Below, in pieces: positions 7,910-17,320 of a stretch of DNA of 64,000 nucleotides (within the stretch, counting starts at the first letter, position 1; each line of letters opens with the position of its first letter). This DNA is from Psychrobacillus sp. NEAU-3TGS (GTDB lineage Bacteria > Bacillota > Bacilli > Bacillales_A > Planococcaceae): NCBI RefSeq assembly GCF_029955155.1, contig NZ_JAPNOZ010000005.1, positions 62,001-126,000 of the forward strand, read 5' to 3'. A model generated the notes under the pieces. That model was not told where the DNA came from, did no database searches, and worked only from the letters and a program-made list of their open reading frames with translations. A program made the position numbers and the translations under genes.

Positions 7910-8833
7910 TTATTCAACTCCCGGTAAGATAGTAAGTGTTAAGTTATCTGCATCGAGTACTGCTTCTGTTCCAAGCGGAACCGCAAAATGTGGTTCACAA
8001 TGGCCTATTTTGAAGCCTTTTACTGCCGGTTTACCTAATTGACCTATATAGTGATCGAGCACTTCCTCTAATGACAATGATATGGGACGTTTCTTTGGTT
8101 CTGCGTCTTTAAAATCTCCAATAACAAAACCAGCTGCTTCTTCTAGTTTTCCCGCTTGCCTTAGCTGGTTGAGCATTCCATCTACTCGGTAAGGCTCTTC
8201 CCCAATGTCTTCGATTAATAACAACTTACCTTTTGTGTCCACTTCATACCTCGTTCCGATACCACTTGCAAGAAGAGATAGATTCCCTCCCGTTAACTCG
8301 CCTCTCGCGACACCTGTCGAAAGACTTTCTAAAGGGGAAATCGTTGCCGTATAGTGAAGTTCCATTGGTTCAAATAACTGCTGAAACATTTTCTTCGATA
8401 GATCAGAAAAAGTATCTTTTCCTACATCAGATGCCAGCATTGGTCCGTGGAAAGTAACGATTTCCGAGTAAATATTCATGCTTGTATGTAAAAAAGTAAT
8501 ATCGGAATAACCCCAAAAAATCTTTGGGCATTCATTCATTAATTGAAAATCTATTTTATCTGTATACCTAGCAGAACCATATCCTCCGCCTGCGCAAATA
8601 ATCCCTGCTATATCAGGGTCTGCAAACATTTCATGCAAATCTTCTAAACGTTCTTCATCCGTGCCTGCTAGATAGCCATACACGTTTTCTACACTTTTCC
8701 CTATTTTATAAGACAATCCTAGCTCCTCTAAAAAGGTTAAAGAACGCTTTAACTGTTCTAAGTTTGGTGGACTGGAGGGAGCAATAATTCCAATCGTGTC
8801 TCCTTGTCGTAATCGTTTAGGACGAATTTTCAT
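7910..8833 (-). CDS. ykfA: LD-carboxypeptidase family protein (YkfA type, MccF-like)
   Basis: 307 aa. S66 serine peptidase family: nucleophile Ser in WGYSDITFL, Glu region LLIEDIGEEPYRVDGML and catalytic His near GHCEPHFAVPLG. It trims the terminal D-amino acid from murein tetrapeptides or related substrates. The ATG at 8833 is chosen because AAGGAG lies 9 nt upstream; an upstream start would add 13 residues unlike the family. Downstream of dppE in B. subtilis order. Confidence 0.9.
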   Translation of the reverse strand: MKIRPKRLRQGDTIGIIAPSSPPNLEQLKRSLTFLEELGLSYKIGKSVENVYGYLAGTDEERLEDLHEMFADPDIAGIICAGGGYGSARYTDKIDFQLMNECPKIFWGYSDITFLHTSMNIYSEIVTFHGPMLASDVGKDTFSDLSKKMFQQLFEPMELHYTATISPLESLSTGVARGELTGGNLSLLASGIGTRYEVDTKGKLLLIEDIGEEPYRVDGMLNQLRQAGKLEEAAGFVIGDFKDAEPKKRPISLSLEEVLDHYIGQLGKPAVKGFKIGHCEPHFAVPLGTEAVLDADNLTLTILPGVE

Positions 8834-8894
8834 AGTTATTTTCTCCTTTTTAATAAACAAAAGGGGCGGCACCTAAATAGGCACCGCTTCTTTT

Positions 8895-10549
8895 TTAGTT
8901 TTTATCTGCCCATTTTAAATCTAAGTAGCCTACTGGATGTCTTACAATGTCTGATACGGACGGCTTCTCTAATGTCACTTGGTTATAATAGTGAATTGGG
9001 AATACTGGCATCTCTTCCATTAACAAAGCATCTGCTTCTATTAACATTTCCCAACGTTTTGATTGGTCGGTTTCGTTTTTAATATCTGTTATTAATTTAT
9101 CATACTCCGCATTTGACCAAGTTGTACGGTTCATCGATGAACCAGTAATGAAACTTTCAAGTGCATTTACTGGATCCGCGTAGTCAAATAAGAAAGAAGA
9201 ACGCGACAACTGGTACTTAAATTCTTTTTGCTCTGTTGCAAATACACTTGCCTCTACATTTTGAAGTGCTACATCTACATCTAACACTTCTTTAAATTTA
9301 CTTTGTAATGCTTCTGCAATTTTCTTATGAGTATCACTTGTAGAATAAGTTAATGTTACTTCAGGTAATACCGTATACCCTTCTTCTTTCATACCTTCTG
9401 CTAATAATGCTTTTGCTTTATCTGCATCAAAACCAACAAGCTTTCCAGCAGTTTCTCTAAACTCTTTTCCATCAGGACCAATGAATCCATAAGGAACAAA
9501 TCCTTCTGCTGGTTTTTCCCCATTTTTCGTTACGAAATCGACCATTTCCTGCTGGTTAACAGCATATGCAAACGCTTGACGGATTTTTTTGTTTGTAAAT
9601 GGTTCCATAGAGACGTTGAATCGATAGAAATATAAACCTGCTTGGTCTTCATTCTTTAGTTCCGGGCTGTTCATCAAGCTTTCAGCAAGTTCAGATGGCA
9701 CTGCCGATGTGTCTAACTCGCCTGTTTGATACATTTGATATTCTGTATTGGAGTCATTGATCATTGCCCACTCTACTTTGTCAAGCTTTACAGCTGACGC
9801 ATCCCAATAATTCTCATTTTTTGCAAACGTAAAGCTTACATCATGCTTCCAGTCAACTAATTTAAACGGACCATTCCCTACGAAAGTTTCTGCATCTGCG
9901 AACCAAGTAGGATTCTCTGTTGCTACTTTTTCATTAACCGGGAAGAAGCTTGGGTTTGTAATAATATTTAAAAATGCTTCTGTTGGTGTAGTTAGCTTCA
10001 CTTCAAAAACTTTATCTTGTACTGCTTTAATCGCTACAGCATCAGCTGTACCAGTCCCACTGTTGTATGCTTCTGCTCCTTCAATGAAATATGCTAGAAA
10101 TGCTGCTGGAGATGCCGTTTCAGGATTTAACATGTGTAGCCATCCATACACAAAATCACTTGCTAAGACTGGGTCTCCATTAGACCATTTTGCATCCTCA
10201 CGAATAGTAAAGGTATACGTTAAACCATCATCGGATACGTCTATTTTCTCCGCTGTAGCGGGTTCTGCTAATGATCTTTTGAAAGTCTAACTAACCCTTC
10301 CATAAGATTGTTCAATGCATTCCAAGACACAGCATCAAATCCTACGGATGGATCGAATGAGGTTGGTTCATTCCCATTATTTAAATATAGTACTTTTTCA
10401 GTTGGCGTTGCTTCTGTTTCCGTTCCCGTTTCCCCTTTGTCACCCTCTTTTTCTGTACTTGGTGCTTCACCCGCATCTTTTGTAGCTGTACAAGCACTTA
10501 ACACAAGTACAAATAACGCGACTACAAATAATGATAACCACTTCTTCAT
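8895..10549 (-). pseudogene. dppE: Peptide ABC transporter substrate-binding lipoprotein DppE, frameshifted
   Basis: About 551 aa once one missing base is restored. Lipoprotein signal MKKWLSLFVVALFVLVLSAC with lipobox LSAC, then SBP family 5 (NNGNEPTSFDPSVGFD). The frame stops at DH-TAG near 10270 and the rest continues in another frame without stops (AEPATAEKIDVSDDGLTYTF...). One extra T in the TT run at 10270-10271 (sense strand) repairs it. The protein would capture di- and oligopeptides for DppBCD. Likely base-call error rather than decay, since both halves are intact. Confidence 0.88.
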
Positions 10550-10595
10550 CTCAGTTCCCCCTTTGTATTGTCTATGTGAATGCACTATCGCGCGC

Positions 10596-11639
10596 TCATC
10601 CAACCCTATCGCTATTCTTGATGACTTTCGCACGCTCATCTTGTAGCCAGCAGTCTACTCTATGAGCTTCAGATAACTTATTTGTAAATGGGTATACATG
10701 ATCACAAACTTCCATCGCATAATCACAACGTGCTGTGAATGGACAACCTTTCGGAGGAGAAAATAAATCCGGTGGAGTTCCCTCGATAGGTTGCAATTCC
10801 TCGTCCTCTAAGTCTAGGCGAGGAACAGAGTTTAATAGTCCCCGTGTATATGGATGCTCTGGAGTATAGAAGATTTCTCGCTTATTTCCAATCTCTACAA
10901 TTTTACCCGCATACATTACTGCAATGCGATCTGCAATTTTTGCCACCACTCCAAGATCATGCGTGATTAATATAATAGATATCTTTTTCTTACGTTGTAT
11001 TTCTTCAAACAACTCCAAAATTTGCGCTTGAATTGTTACATCCAGTGCGGTTGTCGGTTCATCCGCGATAAGTAATTCTGGATCACAAATAAGCGCTATC
11101 GCTATTACAATACGTTGACGCATACCTCCGGAAAATTGATGAGGAAATTGTTTTAAACGCTCCTCAGGGTTTGGAATTCCTACAAGCTTTAACATGTCGA
11201 TAGCTCGTTTCTTTGCCTCCTGCTTTCCTATTTTTTTGTGGGTACGGAGACCTTCCGTTAACTGCTCCCCTATCGTTAATGTCGGGTTTAACGCAGTCAT
11301 TGGATCTTGAAAGATCATCGAAATATCCACGCCTTGGATTTTGCGCAGCTCTCCCTTTGTCAATTTCGTCAAATCTTTTCCTTTAAATAGAATATGGCCA
11401 TTTTTAATAATTCCAGGTGGTTGAGGAATCAGCCCCATGATCGCATTTGAAGTCACACTTTTACCGCAACCCGATTCTCCAACGATGGCAAGTGTTTCTC
11501 CTTTATACAAGTCAAAGTCAACACCTCTAACAGCTTCGACTTCTCCTCCGTATGTTCGAAAGGAAACTTGTAAGTTATTAACTTGTAATACTTTCTCATC
11601 TGATATCATTTTCTTCTCTTTTTTCTTACGTTCATTCAC
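10596..11639 (-). CDS. dppD: Dipeptide ABC transporter ATP-binding protein DppD
   Basis: 347 aa. Walker A GESGCGKS (about 54), signature FSGGMRQR, Walker B LLIADEP, switch His ITHDLG, and the OppD/DppD C-terminal extension with CPFTARC. It energises peptide import with the OppF-type partner at the operon end. A GTG start is chosen because AGGAGG lies 9 nt upstream, inside the dppC 3' end; starting at the internal ATG (MISDEK) would lose that site. Confidence 0.92.
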   Translation of the reverse strand: MNERKKKEKKMISDEKVLQVNNLQVSFRTYGGEVEAVRGVDFDLYKGETLAIVGESGCGKSVTSNAIMGLIPQPPGIIKNGHILFKGKDLTKLTKGELRKIQGVDISMIFQDPMTALNPTLTIGEQLTEGLRTHKKIGKQEAKKRAIDMLKLVGIPNPEERLKQFPHQFSGGMRQRIVIAIALICDPELLIADEPTTALDVTIQAQILELFEEIQRKKKISIILITHDLGVVAKIADRIAVMYAGKIVEIGNKREIFYTPEHPYTRGLLNSVPRLDLEDEELQPIEGTPPDLFSPPKGCPFTARCDYAMEVCDHVYPFTNKLSEAHRVDCWLQDERAKVIKNSDRVG

Positions 11640-11645
11640 CTATTC

Positions 11646-12599
11646 TCACCTCCTAAGCTTCGGATCCAGTGCATCTTGTAGTCCATCTCCTAGTACGTTA
11701 AAAGCAAACATTGTTAAGGAAATAAAAAATGCTGGGAAGAATAATCGCCACCAGTGACCAGATAGGATAACCGGTAAGGCATCGTTTGTCATCACACCCC
11801 AACTGGCAAATGGTGCTGCAACTCCTAAACCTAAAAAGCTAAGAAATGCTTCTGCAAAAATTGCACCCGGTACAGTAAGTGTCATCTGTACAATAATAGG
11901 TCCCATCGTGTTAGGAAGTAAGTTTTTCCCAATGATTCGCGATGTTTTTGCACCAAATGATTTGGAAGCTGTGACAAACTCGTAGTTCTTTATTTGCAAA
12001 ACCTGCCCTCGAACAATTCGTGCCATTCCGACCCATCCAGTTACGGTTAGGGCCACAATTATTGTAGTTAAGCTTGGTCCCATTACAACCATTAGCAATA
12101 TGACCACCAACAAATGTGGCAATCCATAAAGTACTTCGATGACGCGCATCATTATTGCGTCTGTTCTGCCTCCCTTATACCCACTAAAGCCGCCATAGAT
12201 AATACCTATAAAAAAGTCAATAAGAGCTGCCATCACACCTACAAACAATGAAATTCGAGCTCCATACCATGTTCTAGTAAATACATCTCTTCCAGCTTCA
12301 TCCGTACCGAACCAATGGGCTAAAGAAGGAGCTTTGTTTTGGTTGGGATAATCTGTTCCTGTAACGGAATAAGGAGATAATATAGGTCCGAAAATAGCCA
12401 TAAACAATAGGAAAATAAGGAAAGCTAGTCCAACCATTGCCAGCTTGTTCTTTCTTAACCTCCTCCAAGCATCTTTCCAATAGGATAAAGAAGGTCTGAC
12501 TACAGATTCTGCTCTTCCTTGTTCTTTTTGTTTAGGTCGAAACCATTCGTCTTTTACACTTTGTGGGGATACTATTTTAGTTGTAGTTGAATTAGTCAT
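11646..12599 (-). CDS. dppC: Dipeptide ABC transporter permease DppC
   Basis: 317 aa. N-terminal OppC-type cytoplasmic tail, a first TM segment (LAMVGLAFLIFLLFMAIFGP) and five more hydrophobic segments, with the permease EAA-loop region around ASKSFGAKTSRIIGKNLLPN (about 206-225). It forms the membrane channel with DppB. The ATG overlaps the dppB stop (TAATG), so the two are translationally coupled. Confidence 0.93.
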   Translation of the reverse strand: MTNSTTTKIVSPQSVKDEWFRPKQKEQGRAESVVRPSLSYWKDAWRRLRKNKLAMVGLAFLIFLLFMAIFGPILSPYSVTGTDYPNQNKAPSLAHWFGTDEAGRDVFTRTWYGARISLFVGVMAALIDFFIGIIYGGFSGYKGGRTDAIMMRVIEVLYGLPHLLVVILLMVVMGPSLTTIIVALTVTGWVGMARIVRGQVLQIKNYEFVTASKSFGAKTSRIIGKNLLPNTMGPIIVQMTLTVPGAIFAEAFLSFLGLGVAAPFASWGVMTNDALPVILSGHWWRLFFPAFFISLTMFAFNVLGDGLQDALDPKLRR

Positions 12600-13534
12600 T
12601 ACGCATCCCCTTCTTTTCGATGTAGTTTTATACGTGGATCTAAGAAACCGTATACGATATCCACAAGGAATAGCATGAATACTAAAAATGCACTATAAAA
12701 TACGGTCGATCCCATTATGACTGGATAATCACGGTTGTTGATGCTCTCTACGAAATATTTTCCCATTCCCGGGATAGCGAAGATCCGTTCAATAACAAAT
12801 GTTCCCGTTAAAATTCCTGCGAGCATCGTTCCCATAATGGTAACTACAGGCATAAGTGCATTTCTTAATGCATGCCTAACAACTATTCTTACCGGTGAAA
12901 GCCCTTTTGCACGAGCCATTTTAATGTAATCCTGCGTTAACACCTCAAGCATACTTGATCTCGTTAAGCGCGCAATGATAGCCGTTGGTCCAGTTGCAAG
13001 AGCGAGGGTAGGTAATATCATATGTAATGGACTACTCCACGTGGCAGGAGGAAGCCATTCTAAATTTACTGCAATTTGCTGAATAAGTAAGGTCGCCAGA
13101 ACAAAGTTAGGAACAGAAATCCCCACAACAGCAAAAGTCATTGCTGTATAATCTATAATCCCGTTATGCCTTAAGGCCGCGAAAGTCCCTAAAGTAACCC
13201 CCGACAACAAAGCGACTAAAATGGTGACCATTCCAAGCTCAAAGGAAATTGGAAATCCTCTTGCAAGTAATTCATTTACAGATTCGTTAGGCTTTTTAAT
13301 GGAAGGTCCAAAATCAAAAGTAACGATAGACTTCAAATAATATAAATATTGAATATGCATTGGTTCATCTAATTTATAAAACTTTTCTAAATTCGCTTGA
13401 ATAGTAGGATTAGAAGTACGCTCATCATCGAATGGAGAACCTGGAATGGTATGCATCAATGCGAAAGTTAACGTAGCAATGATAAGAATCGTTGCTATCA
13501 TCATTAAAAAACGTTTAATAATATACTTCGCCAT
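12599..13534 (-). CDS. dppB: Dipeptide ABC transporter permease DppB
   Basis: 311 aa. Six predicted TM segments beginning at FLMMIATILIIATLTFALMH and the family signature ARAKGLSPVRIVVRHALRN. The ATG (MAKYIIKRF) is preceded by GGGGGAAG; an in-frame TTG two codons earlier is less likely. Second gene of the operon, between dppA and dppC. Confidence 0.93.
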   Translation of the reverse strand: MAKYIIKRFLMMIATILIIATLTFALMHTIPGSPFDDERTSNPTIQANLEKFYKLDEPMHIQYLYYLKSIVTFDFGPSIKKPNESVNELLARGFPISFELGMVTILVALLSGVTLGTFAALRHNGIIDYTAMTFAVVGISVPNFVLATLLIQQIAVNLEWLPPATWSSPLHMILPTLALATGPTAIIARLTRSSMLEVLTQDYIKMARAKGLSPVRIVVRHALRNALMPVVTIMGTMLAGILTGTFVIERIFAIPGMGKYFVESINNRDYPVIMGSTVFYSAFLVFMLFLVDIVYGFLDPRIKLHRKEGDA

Positions 13535-13549
13535 AAGCAAACTTCCCCC

Positions 13550-14374
13550 TTAACAAAATTTCGTTTGCATTGCTAGCTCTACCATTACAAGCATTGCACG
13601 GTAGGCCTCTAATATATCTTTCGCCTCGAACTTAACTATTGTTGTTCCTTCTATAATTTCACAACCGGGCATAAGAGCTGCCCATTCCGCCTGTCCATAG
13701 TTAGCAAACTCAATTCTTAACGTAGGATTTTTTGGTGGTACGAGAGGTTTTATTTGATCACTTTTGCTAATCGCTTCTTCCACCTTTTCTTTCAACAATG
13801 CATGTGCCTTTTGTGGATGCAAGGTTTTAACGGCAGATCTAGAGATCGATTCTTTCACAACTGCAGTAACCACTCCAGGAATCAGCGCCTCTGCTTCCCT
13901 ACACGCTCCATCATCCCCAGCAACCATAATAACCGGTACACCAAAGTGACCTGCTACATATGCATTTAATCCCAATTCACCTATTTCCACATCGTTTATA
14001 TACATATTTCTTACTCCAAATATCATTGAGTGACTCATAACCCCTGGTTGTCCTGCTCTTGAATGATAGCCAGCAAATACTGCACCTATGTACGATTCAT
14101 CTAATGATTGCACCATTGAAAACGGTTTCACATCACCTGTTATCAATTTCGCTTCTGGATGCAATTCCTCTATTAAAATATTATTCATCTTCGAATGACT
14201 ATCATTTACTAGAACCTCTTTTACTCCGCTTGATAAAGCCCCTTCCACAATCGCATTTGCTTCTTGCGTCATTATACGTCGGGCACGTTCATAATTATGT
14301 TTTCCCGAGTCTACAAATGTATGATCTGGCAAGCCTGTAATTCCTTCCATATCAATTGAAAGAAAAATTTTCAT
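13550..14374 (-). CDS. dppA: D-aminopeptidase DppA
   Basis: 274 aa, M55 family. Metal and active-site residues are visible in SIDMEGITG, NDSHSKMNN, GYHSRAG and MSHSMI. B. subtilis DppA is a self-compartmentalising zinc D-aminopeptidase acting on D-Ala-D-Ala-type peptides. First gene of the operon; the ATG follows AAAGGGG. The 190-bp upstream region is very AT-rich; I see no convincing CodY box, although the B. subtilis operon is CodY-controlled. Confidence 0.93.
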   Translation of the reverse strand: MKIFLSIDMEGITGLPDHTFVDSGKHNYERARRIMTQEANAIVEGALSSGVKEVLVNDSHSKMNNILIEELHPEAKLITGDVKPFSMVQSLDESYIGAVFAGYHSRAGQPGVMSHSMIFGVRNMYINDVEIGELGLNAYVAGHFGVPVIMVAGDDGACREAEALIPGVVTAVVKESISRSAVKTLHPQKAHALLKEKVEEAISKSDQIKPLVPPKNPTLRIEFANYGQAEWAALMPGCEIIEGTTIVKFEAKDILEAYRAMLVMVELAMQTKFC

Positions 14375-14502
14375 ATCTTATTTCCCACCCCTTTACTTTT
14401 TGCATACAAATTCCAAATCTAGAATAAGTTCTACTTTATCAAAAAATATAGAATATTACAATATGTTTTGAATTTTGAAATATATTAGATTTTCTACAAT
14501 CT

Positions 14503-14540
14503 AAAAAGCAAATGCGCTTTAATATAAAGGCATTTGCTCA
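14503..14540 (-). terminator. Intrinsic terminator after the CotD-like gene
   Basis: Nine-bp stem AGCAAATGC/GCATTTGCT with five T's on the minus strand, 26 bp past the stop codon. Confidence 0.8.
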
Positions 14541-14565
14541 TCTAAACTAGAAGTCTTTCTTTCCT

Positions 14566-14970
14566 TTATCTAGGCTGGCCTGGGAAAAATTGTTGTTGAC
14601 CCATTGGTTGACCGAATTGTTGACCCATTTGTTGGCCCATTGGTTGACCGAATTGTTGCCCAAAAGGCTGTTGGAATCCGCCTTGTTGCATCGGGAAAGC
14701 TTGCTGAGGTGGATTAACTACTACATTTCGATTTGTTTCAGTCCAGAAATGTTGTGGGACATTGACGATATGCTCTCTGTTCACATTCACAATTGGGTGA
14801 ATCACCGGTTGCATTCTTGGTAAAAATGAATCCCGCACTCGATATTGTGGAGGACATACTATCGGCTGAGCAGCTGGTTGTTGCCACGGCGATACTTGCC
14901 CGCAACCACATTGGTTACCCCATTGTGGCATTTGTCCGCATGAACTACATGAATGACGATTTTGGTTCAT
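14566..14970 (-). CDS. cotD: CotD-like spore coat protein
   Basis: 134 aa. A Cys-rich start (SCSSCGQMPQWGNQCGCG) is followed by the core VIHPIVNVNREHIVNVPQHF, which I recognise as the CotD pattern, and a low-complexity Gln/Gly tail with repeats of GQQFGQPMGQQ (about 95-130). CotD proteins are inner-coat components made in the mother cell. The ATG at 14970 lies 10 nt after AAGGAGG. No sporulation promoter could be assigned confidently. Confidence 0.82.
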   Translation of the reverse strand: MNQNRHSCSSCGQMPQWGNQCGCGQVSPWQQPAAQPIVCPPQYRVRDSFLPRMQPVIHPIVNVNREHIVNVPQHFWTETNRNVVVNPPQQAFPMQQGGFQQPFGQQFGQPMGQQMGQQFGQPMGQQQFFPGQPR

Positions 14971-14994
14971 GATTAAATCACCTCCTTCTTGCAC

Positions 14995-15370
14995 TTATAG
15001 TAGTAAATGCAAAACCCCCCCCGATAAACTAGACAAACATCTCAGTTCCATGCAAATAAAAAACTTCCTTTTTTAAGAAGAGTTTGCGCAGTACAGGGAA
15101 ACGGCGTGTGAGTGAGATGAATGAAGCGTCCGCTGGTTGAGCGATGAGAGGAATCATTTGCCTACTAAGGAACAAAGGCTAAAGCGCCACTGTTTAATAT
15201 TGAATGTTAGGAGATATTTGCAACTGATAAATTCCAGTAAATGATGTAATACGACGAAATGTGATGCGAACGCGACAAAGCTAACAAAGCAGATGCTTTT
15301 TGTAAAGAAACCCTGAATAATGCACCATTATTATTAACATCTCACTCCAAGTAAACTTGCTTTATGAAAA
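14995..15370. other. Intergenic stretch with degenerate repeat fragments
   Basis: No protein gene is evident. It has a C8 run near 15007. At 15079-15090 it carries AGAGTTTGCGCA, also present at 42178-42189. It then carries AGGGAAAC, like the end of the 140-bp element. It looks like remnants of the same intergenic elements found near 42 kb. Confidence 0.5.
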
Positions 15371-15504
15371 TTGGTTGCTCTCAGAAGTAATTTGGTTGCT
15401 TTCAGACTGATACTTGTTGCTCTCAACAGTCGTTTGGTTGCTCTCAGACTGGAATTGGTTGCTTTCGACAGTTGTTCGGTTGCCCTTAGCCACTTATTGG
15501 GCAT
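15334..15504 (-). CDS. Possible 56-aa heptapeptide-repeat ORF (doubtful)
   Basis: ATG-initiated ORF on the strand opposite the 21-bp repeats. It reads as tandem heptapeptides of the form LRATxxL: LRATEQL, SKATNSS, LRATKRL, LRATSIS, LKATKLL, LRATNF. The only ribosome-site candidate is a weak AGG close to the ATG. In the related repeat at 42.4 kb the equivalent frame is interrupted by a stop. I think the DNA repeat is primary and coding is uncertain. Confidence 0.3.
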   Translation of the reverse strand: MPNKWLRATEQLSKATNSSLRATKRLLRATSISLKATKLLLRATNFHKASLLGVRC

Positions 15505-15510
15505 ACCTAT
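15371..15510. repeat. 21-bp tandem repeat array, six units plus conserved tail
   Basis: Units resembling TTGGTTGCTCTCAGACTGNAA recur with the GGTTGC-type core at 15373, 15394, 15415, 15436, 15457 and 15478, an exact 21-bp period. It ends in GCCACTTATTGGGCAT. A GAGAGCAACC in the opposite orientation lies at about 15559-15568. A three-unit relative is at 42445-42515. There are no unique spacers, so this is not a CRISPR array. Confidence 0.85.
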
Positions 15511-15810
15511 TCTGCAACTAAATCCAAGCGGTCACTTCATTCAACTCACTACCCAGAAGAGAGCAACCTGTACGATGAGATGACTGTAGCTGTGATCTTT
15601 AAATTGCACTTAATATAGAAAAAAAGAACGTCTCCGAAGAATACGCTCTTTTCGATACTTCCCATATTTATGTGTGTGGTGTTTGTAATGCCATTTGTAA
15701 CTTTCTTTCCCAACAATCAAATGAGACCTTCAGGAAAGAAAGTATTTTATATTTACTCGTTTTAGCCTATACAAATGGGTAATTGGCGTACGACGAGGTG
15801 TTACCTTTTA
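15511..15810. other. Intergenic stretch with no gene recognised
   Basis: AT-rich sequence downstream of the minus-strand methyltransferase gene. Apart from the inverted repeat unit near 15559 I see no ORF with a ribosome site and no clear terminator hairpin. Confidence 0.4.
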
Positions 15811-16911
15811 TTATTTCCAGATTTCTTTTGAGATGTCCACGATGTACTTTAGTTTCTCCCACTGTTGCTCTTCAGTAAGTTTGTTGCCATGATGAGTAGA
15901 AGCAAAGCCACATTGGGGGCTAATACTTAGTTGATCAAGTGGTACATATTCAGATGCTTCTTTTACACGAGCGATAATATTTTCTTTGTTTTCTAGTTCT
16001 CCATTTTTAGAAGTGAATACACCTAATACTACCTTTGCCCCGCCGTTTGGAATATGCGCAAGCGGCTTGAAATCGCCTGAACGATCGTCATCATATTCTA
16101 AGAAAAATCCATCTACTTTTTCTTTAGCGAAAAAGGTTGGAGCGATTAGTGCGTAACTTCCTCCGAATGCCCAAGTTGATTGGTAATTTCCACGGCATAA
16201 ATGAGTCGTCACCACCAAATCTTCCGGCTTATTTTCCAATACACCATTCATGACACGTAGTGCAAGGTCAATTAAAAACGCTCTTTCCTCTTCCTTATAA
16301 GGAATATCTGGTGAAGAAAGTCCAGCAATGTACACATCATCGATTTGTAAATACCTTACTCCTGCTTGATAAAATGCTTGAATTGCACCCTGGTATGCTT
16401 TAATAATGTCTTTTGCAAAGTCCTCTACATCTGGATAAATATTTTCGTCTCGTATACCAGGATGGAATAGCTGATTTGGACTTGGAATTGTTTGTTTTGC
16501 AACTGCACGGCCGTCTACAATTTTGTTGAACTCGATAAAGTCTTGGATAAATGGATGATCTGGGTTAAAAGAAATCTTACCAATGTTTCGAACCTCGTAT
16601 TTGTCTGTTTCTAATCCATCGAATTGATATCCCTTTTCAGGGACATATCCTTCAAATCCATTTAGATGTTCTAAAAAGTCTAGATGCCACCAGTCACGTC
16701 TAAATTCCCCGTCCGTCACAAGCTCTAAACCAACTTCAAGTTGTTTGTCTACAATACGCTTAATTTCTTTTGTTTCTATTTCTTTTAGTTGCTCTCTCCT
16801 GATAGTTCCGGCCTTAAAGTCCTTTCTTGCTTGTAGTAAGTTTTCTGGTCTTAATAAACTCCCCACATGATCCGCTCTGAATGGTGCTGCAATAGCTGTT
16901 TTTGTTGTCAT
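15811..16911 (-). CDS. MetE-like cobalamin-independent methyltransferase (YxjG/YxjH type)
   Basis: 366 aa, corresponding to the C-terminal catalytic domain of MetE. Zinc ligands are visible in THLCRGN (His and Cys), FFLEYDDD (Glu) and SPQCGF (Cys). It probably makes methionine by methylating homocysteine, though the exact methyl donor of this short group is less certain than for full MetE. It is under a SAM-I riboswitch, consistent with methionine metabolism. The ATG follows a GGAGGAAG site. Confidence 0.88.
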   Translation of the reverse strand: MTTKTAIAAPFRADHVGSLLRPENLLQARKDFKAGTIRREQLKEIETKEIKRIVDKQLEVGLELVTDGEFRRDWWHLDFLEHLNGFEGYVPEKGYQFDGLETDKYEVRNIGKISFNPDHPFIQDFIEFNKIVDGRAVAKQTIPSPNQLFHPGIRDENIYPDVEDFAKDIIKAYQGAIQAFYQAGVRYLQIDDVYIAGLSSPDIPYKEEERAFLIDLALRVMNGVLENKPEDLVVTTHLCRGNYQSTWAFGGSYALIAPTFFAKEKVDGFFLEYDDDRSGDFKPLAHIPNGGAKVVLGVFTSKNGELENKENIIARVKEASEYVPLDQLSISPQCGFASTHHGNKLTEEQQWEKLKYIVDISKEIWK

Positions 16912-16948
16912 AATGATTTCTTCCTCCTTAAATTTGAATTGGAAATCA

Positions 16949-16982
16949 AATAAAACCCCTTCTTAAAAACAAGAAGAGGTTT
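16949..16982 (-). terminator. SAM riboswitch expression-platform terminator
   Basis: Twelve-bp stem (16953-16964 with 16971-16982, one G-T pair) and T-rich descent on the minus strand, between the S-box aptamer and the methyltransferase start. Confidence 0.82.
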
Positions 16983-17002
16983 ACACGTCAGAGTAATGAT
17001 TC

Positions 17003-17105
17003 TCTTCTTATCTTCAAGCACGAAACGCTTCTGGAATTAGCACAGTACTAAAAGCCTGTTGCTGAGGTATCGTAGGGCCAGTCCCTCCACCTCTCTTGAT
17101 AAGAA
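17003..17105 (-). ncRNA. SAM-I riboswitch (S-box)
   Basis: On the minus strand the S-box landmarks appear in order: CTTATCAAGAGAGGTGGAGG, GACTGGCCCTACGATACC, CAGCAACAGG, TGTGCTAATTCCAGAAGC and the closing GAAGATAAG, which pairs with the opening CTTATC. SAM binding would favour the downstream terminator and switch off the MetE-like gene. Confidence 0.95.
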
Positions 17106-17320
17106 AGTTGTTCTATTTGATTGATTACTAGATTACATCCTTTCGACTGTTCTGTCAATACAGAATTTTAAGTAATTTAACCTCACTGTTTCTAATTGTT
17201 TTAAATCTTTAAATTTTGGGTACAACTCTGAAGAAACGGAACCCTTGATATCATTTGATTTCACCTTATTTTATTAGTATAGTTAGACATTTAAAATTAT
17301 CCATTCTACGAGGGGGAAGT

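Noticed and set aside
8856-8894. Full terminator between dppE and ykfA
   Set aside because: GCGG/CCGC and CCT/AGG pair around a mismatch with a weak T-run; a partial attenuating hairpin is possible but not supported enough to list.
14375-14500. CodY box upstream of dppA
   Set aside because: AATTTTGAAATATATT near 14471 is only loosely like the 15-bp consensus; the region is simply AT-rich.
15371-15510. CRISPR array
   Set aside because: The 21-bp units are contiguous with no unique spacers and no cas genes nearby.
15371-15583. Plus-strand ORF reading LVALRSN-type heptads
   Set aside because: It starts at TTG without a ribosome site and simply follows the 21-bp repeat period.
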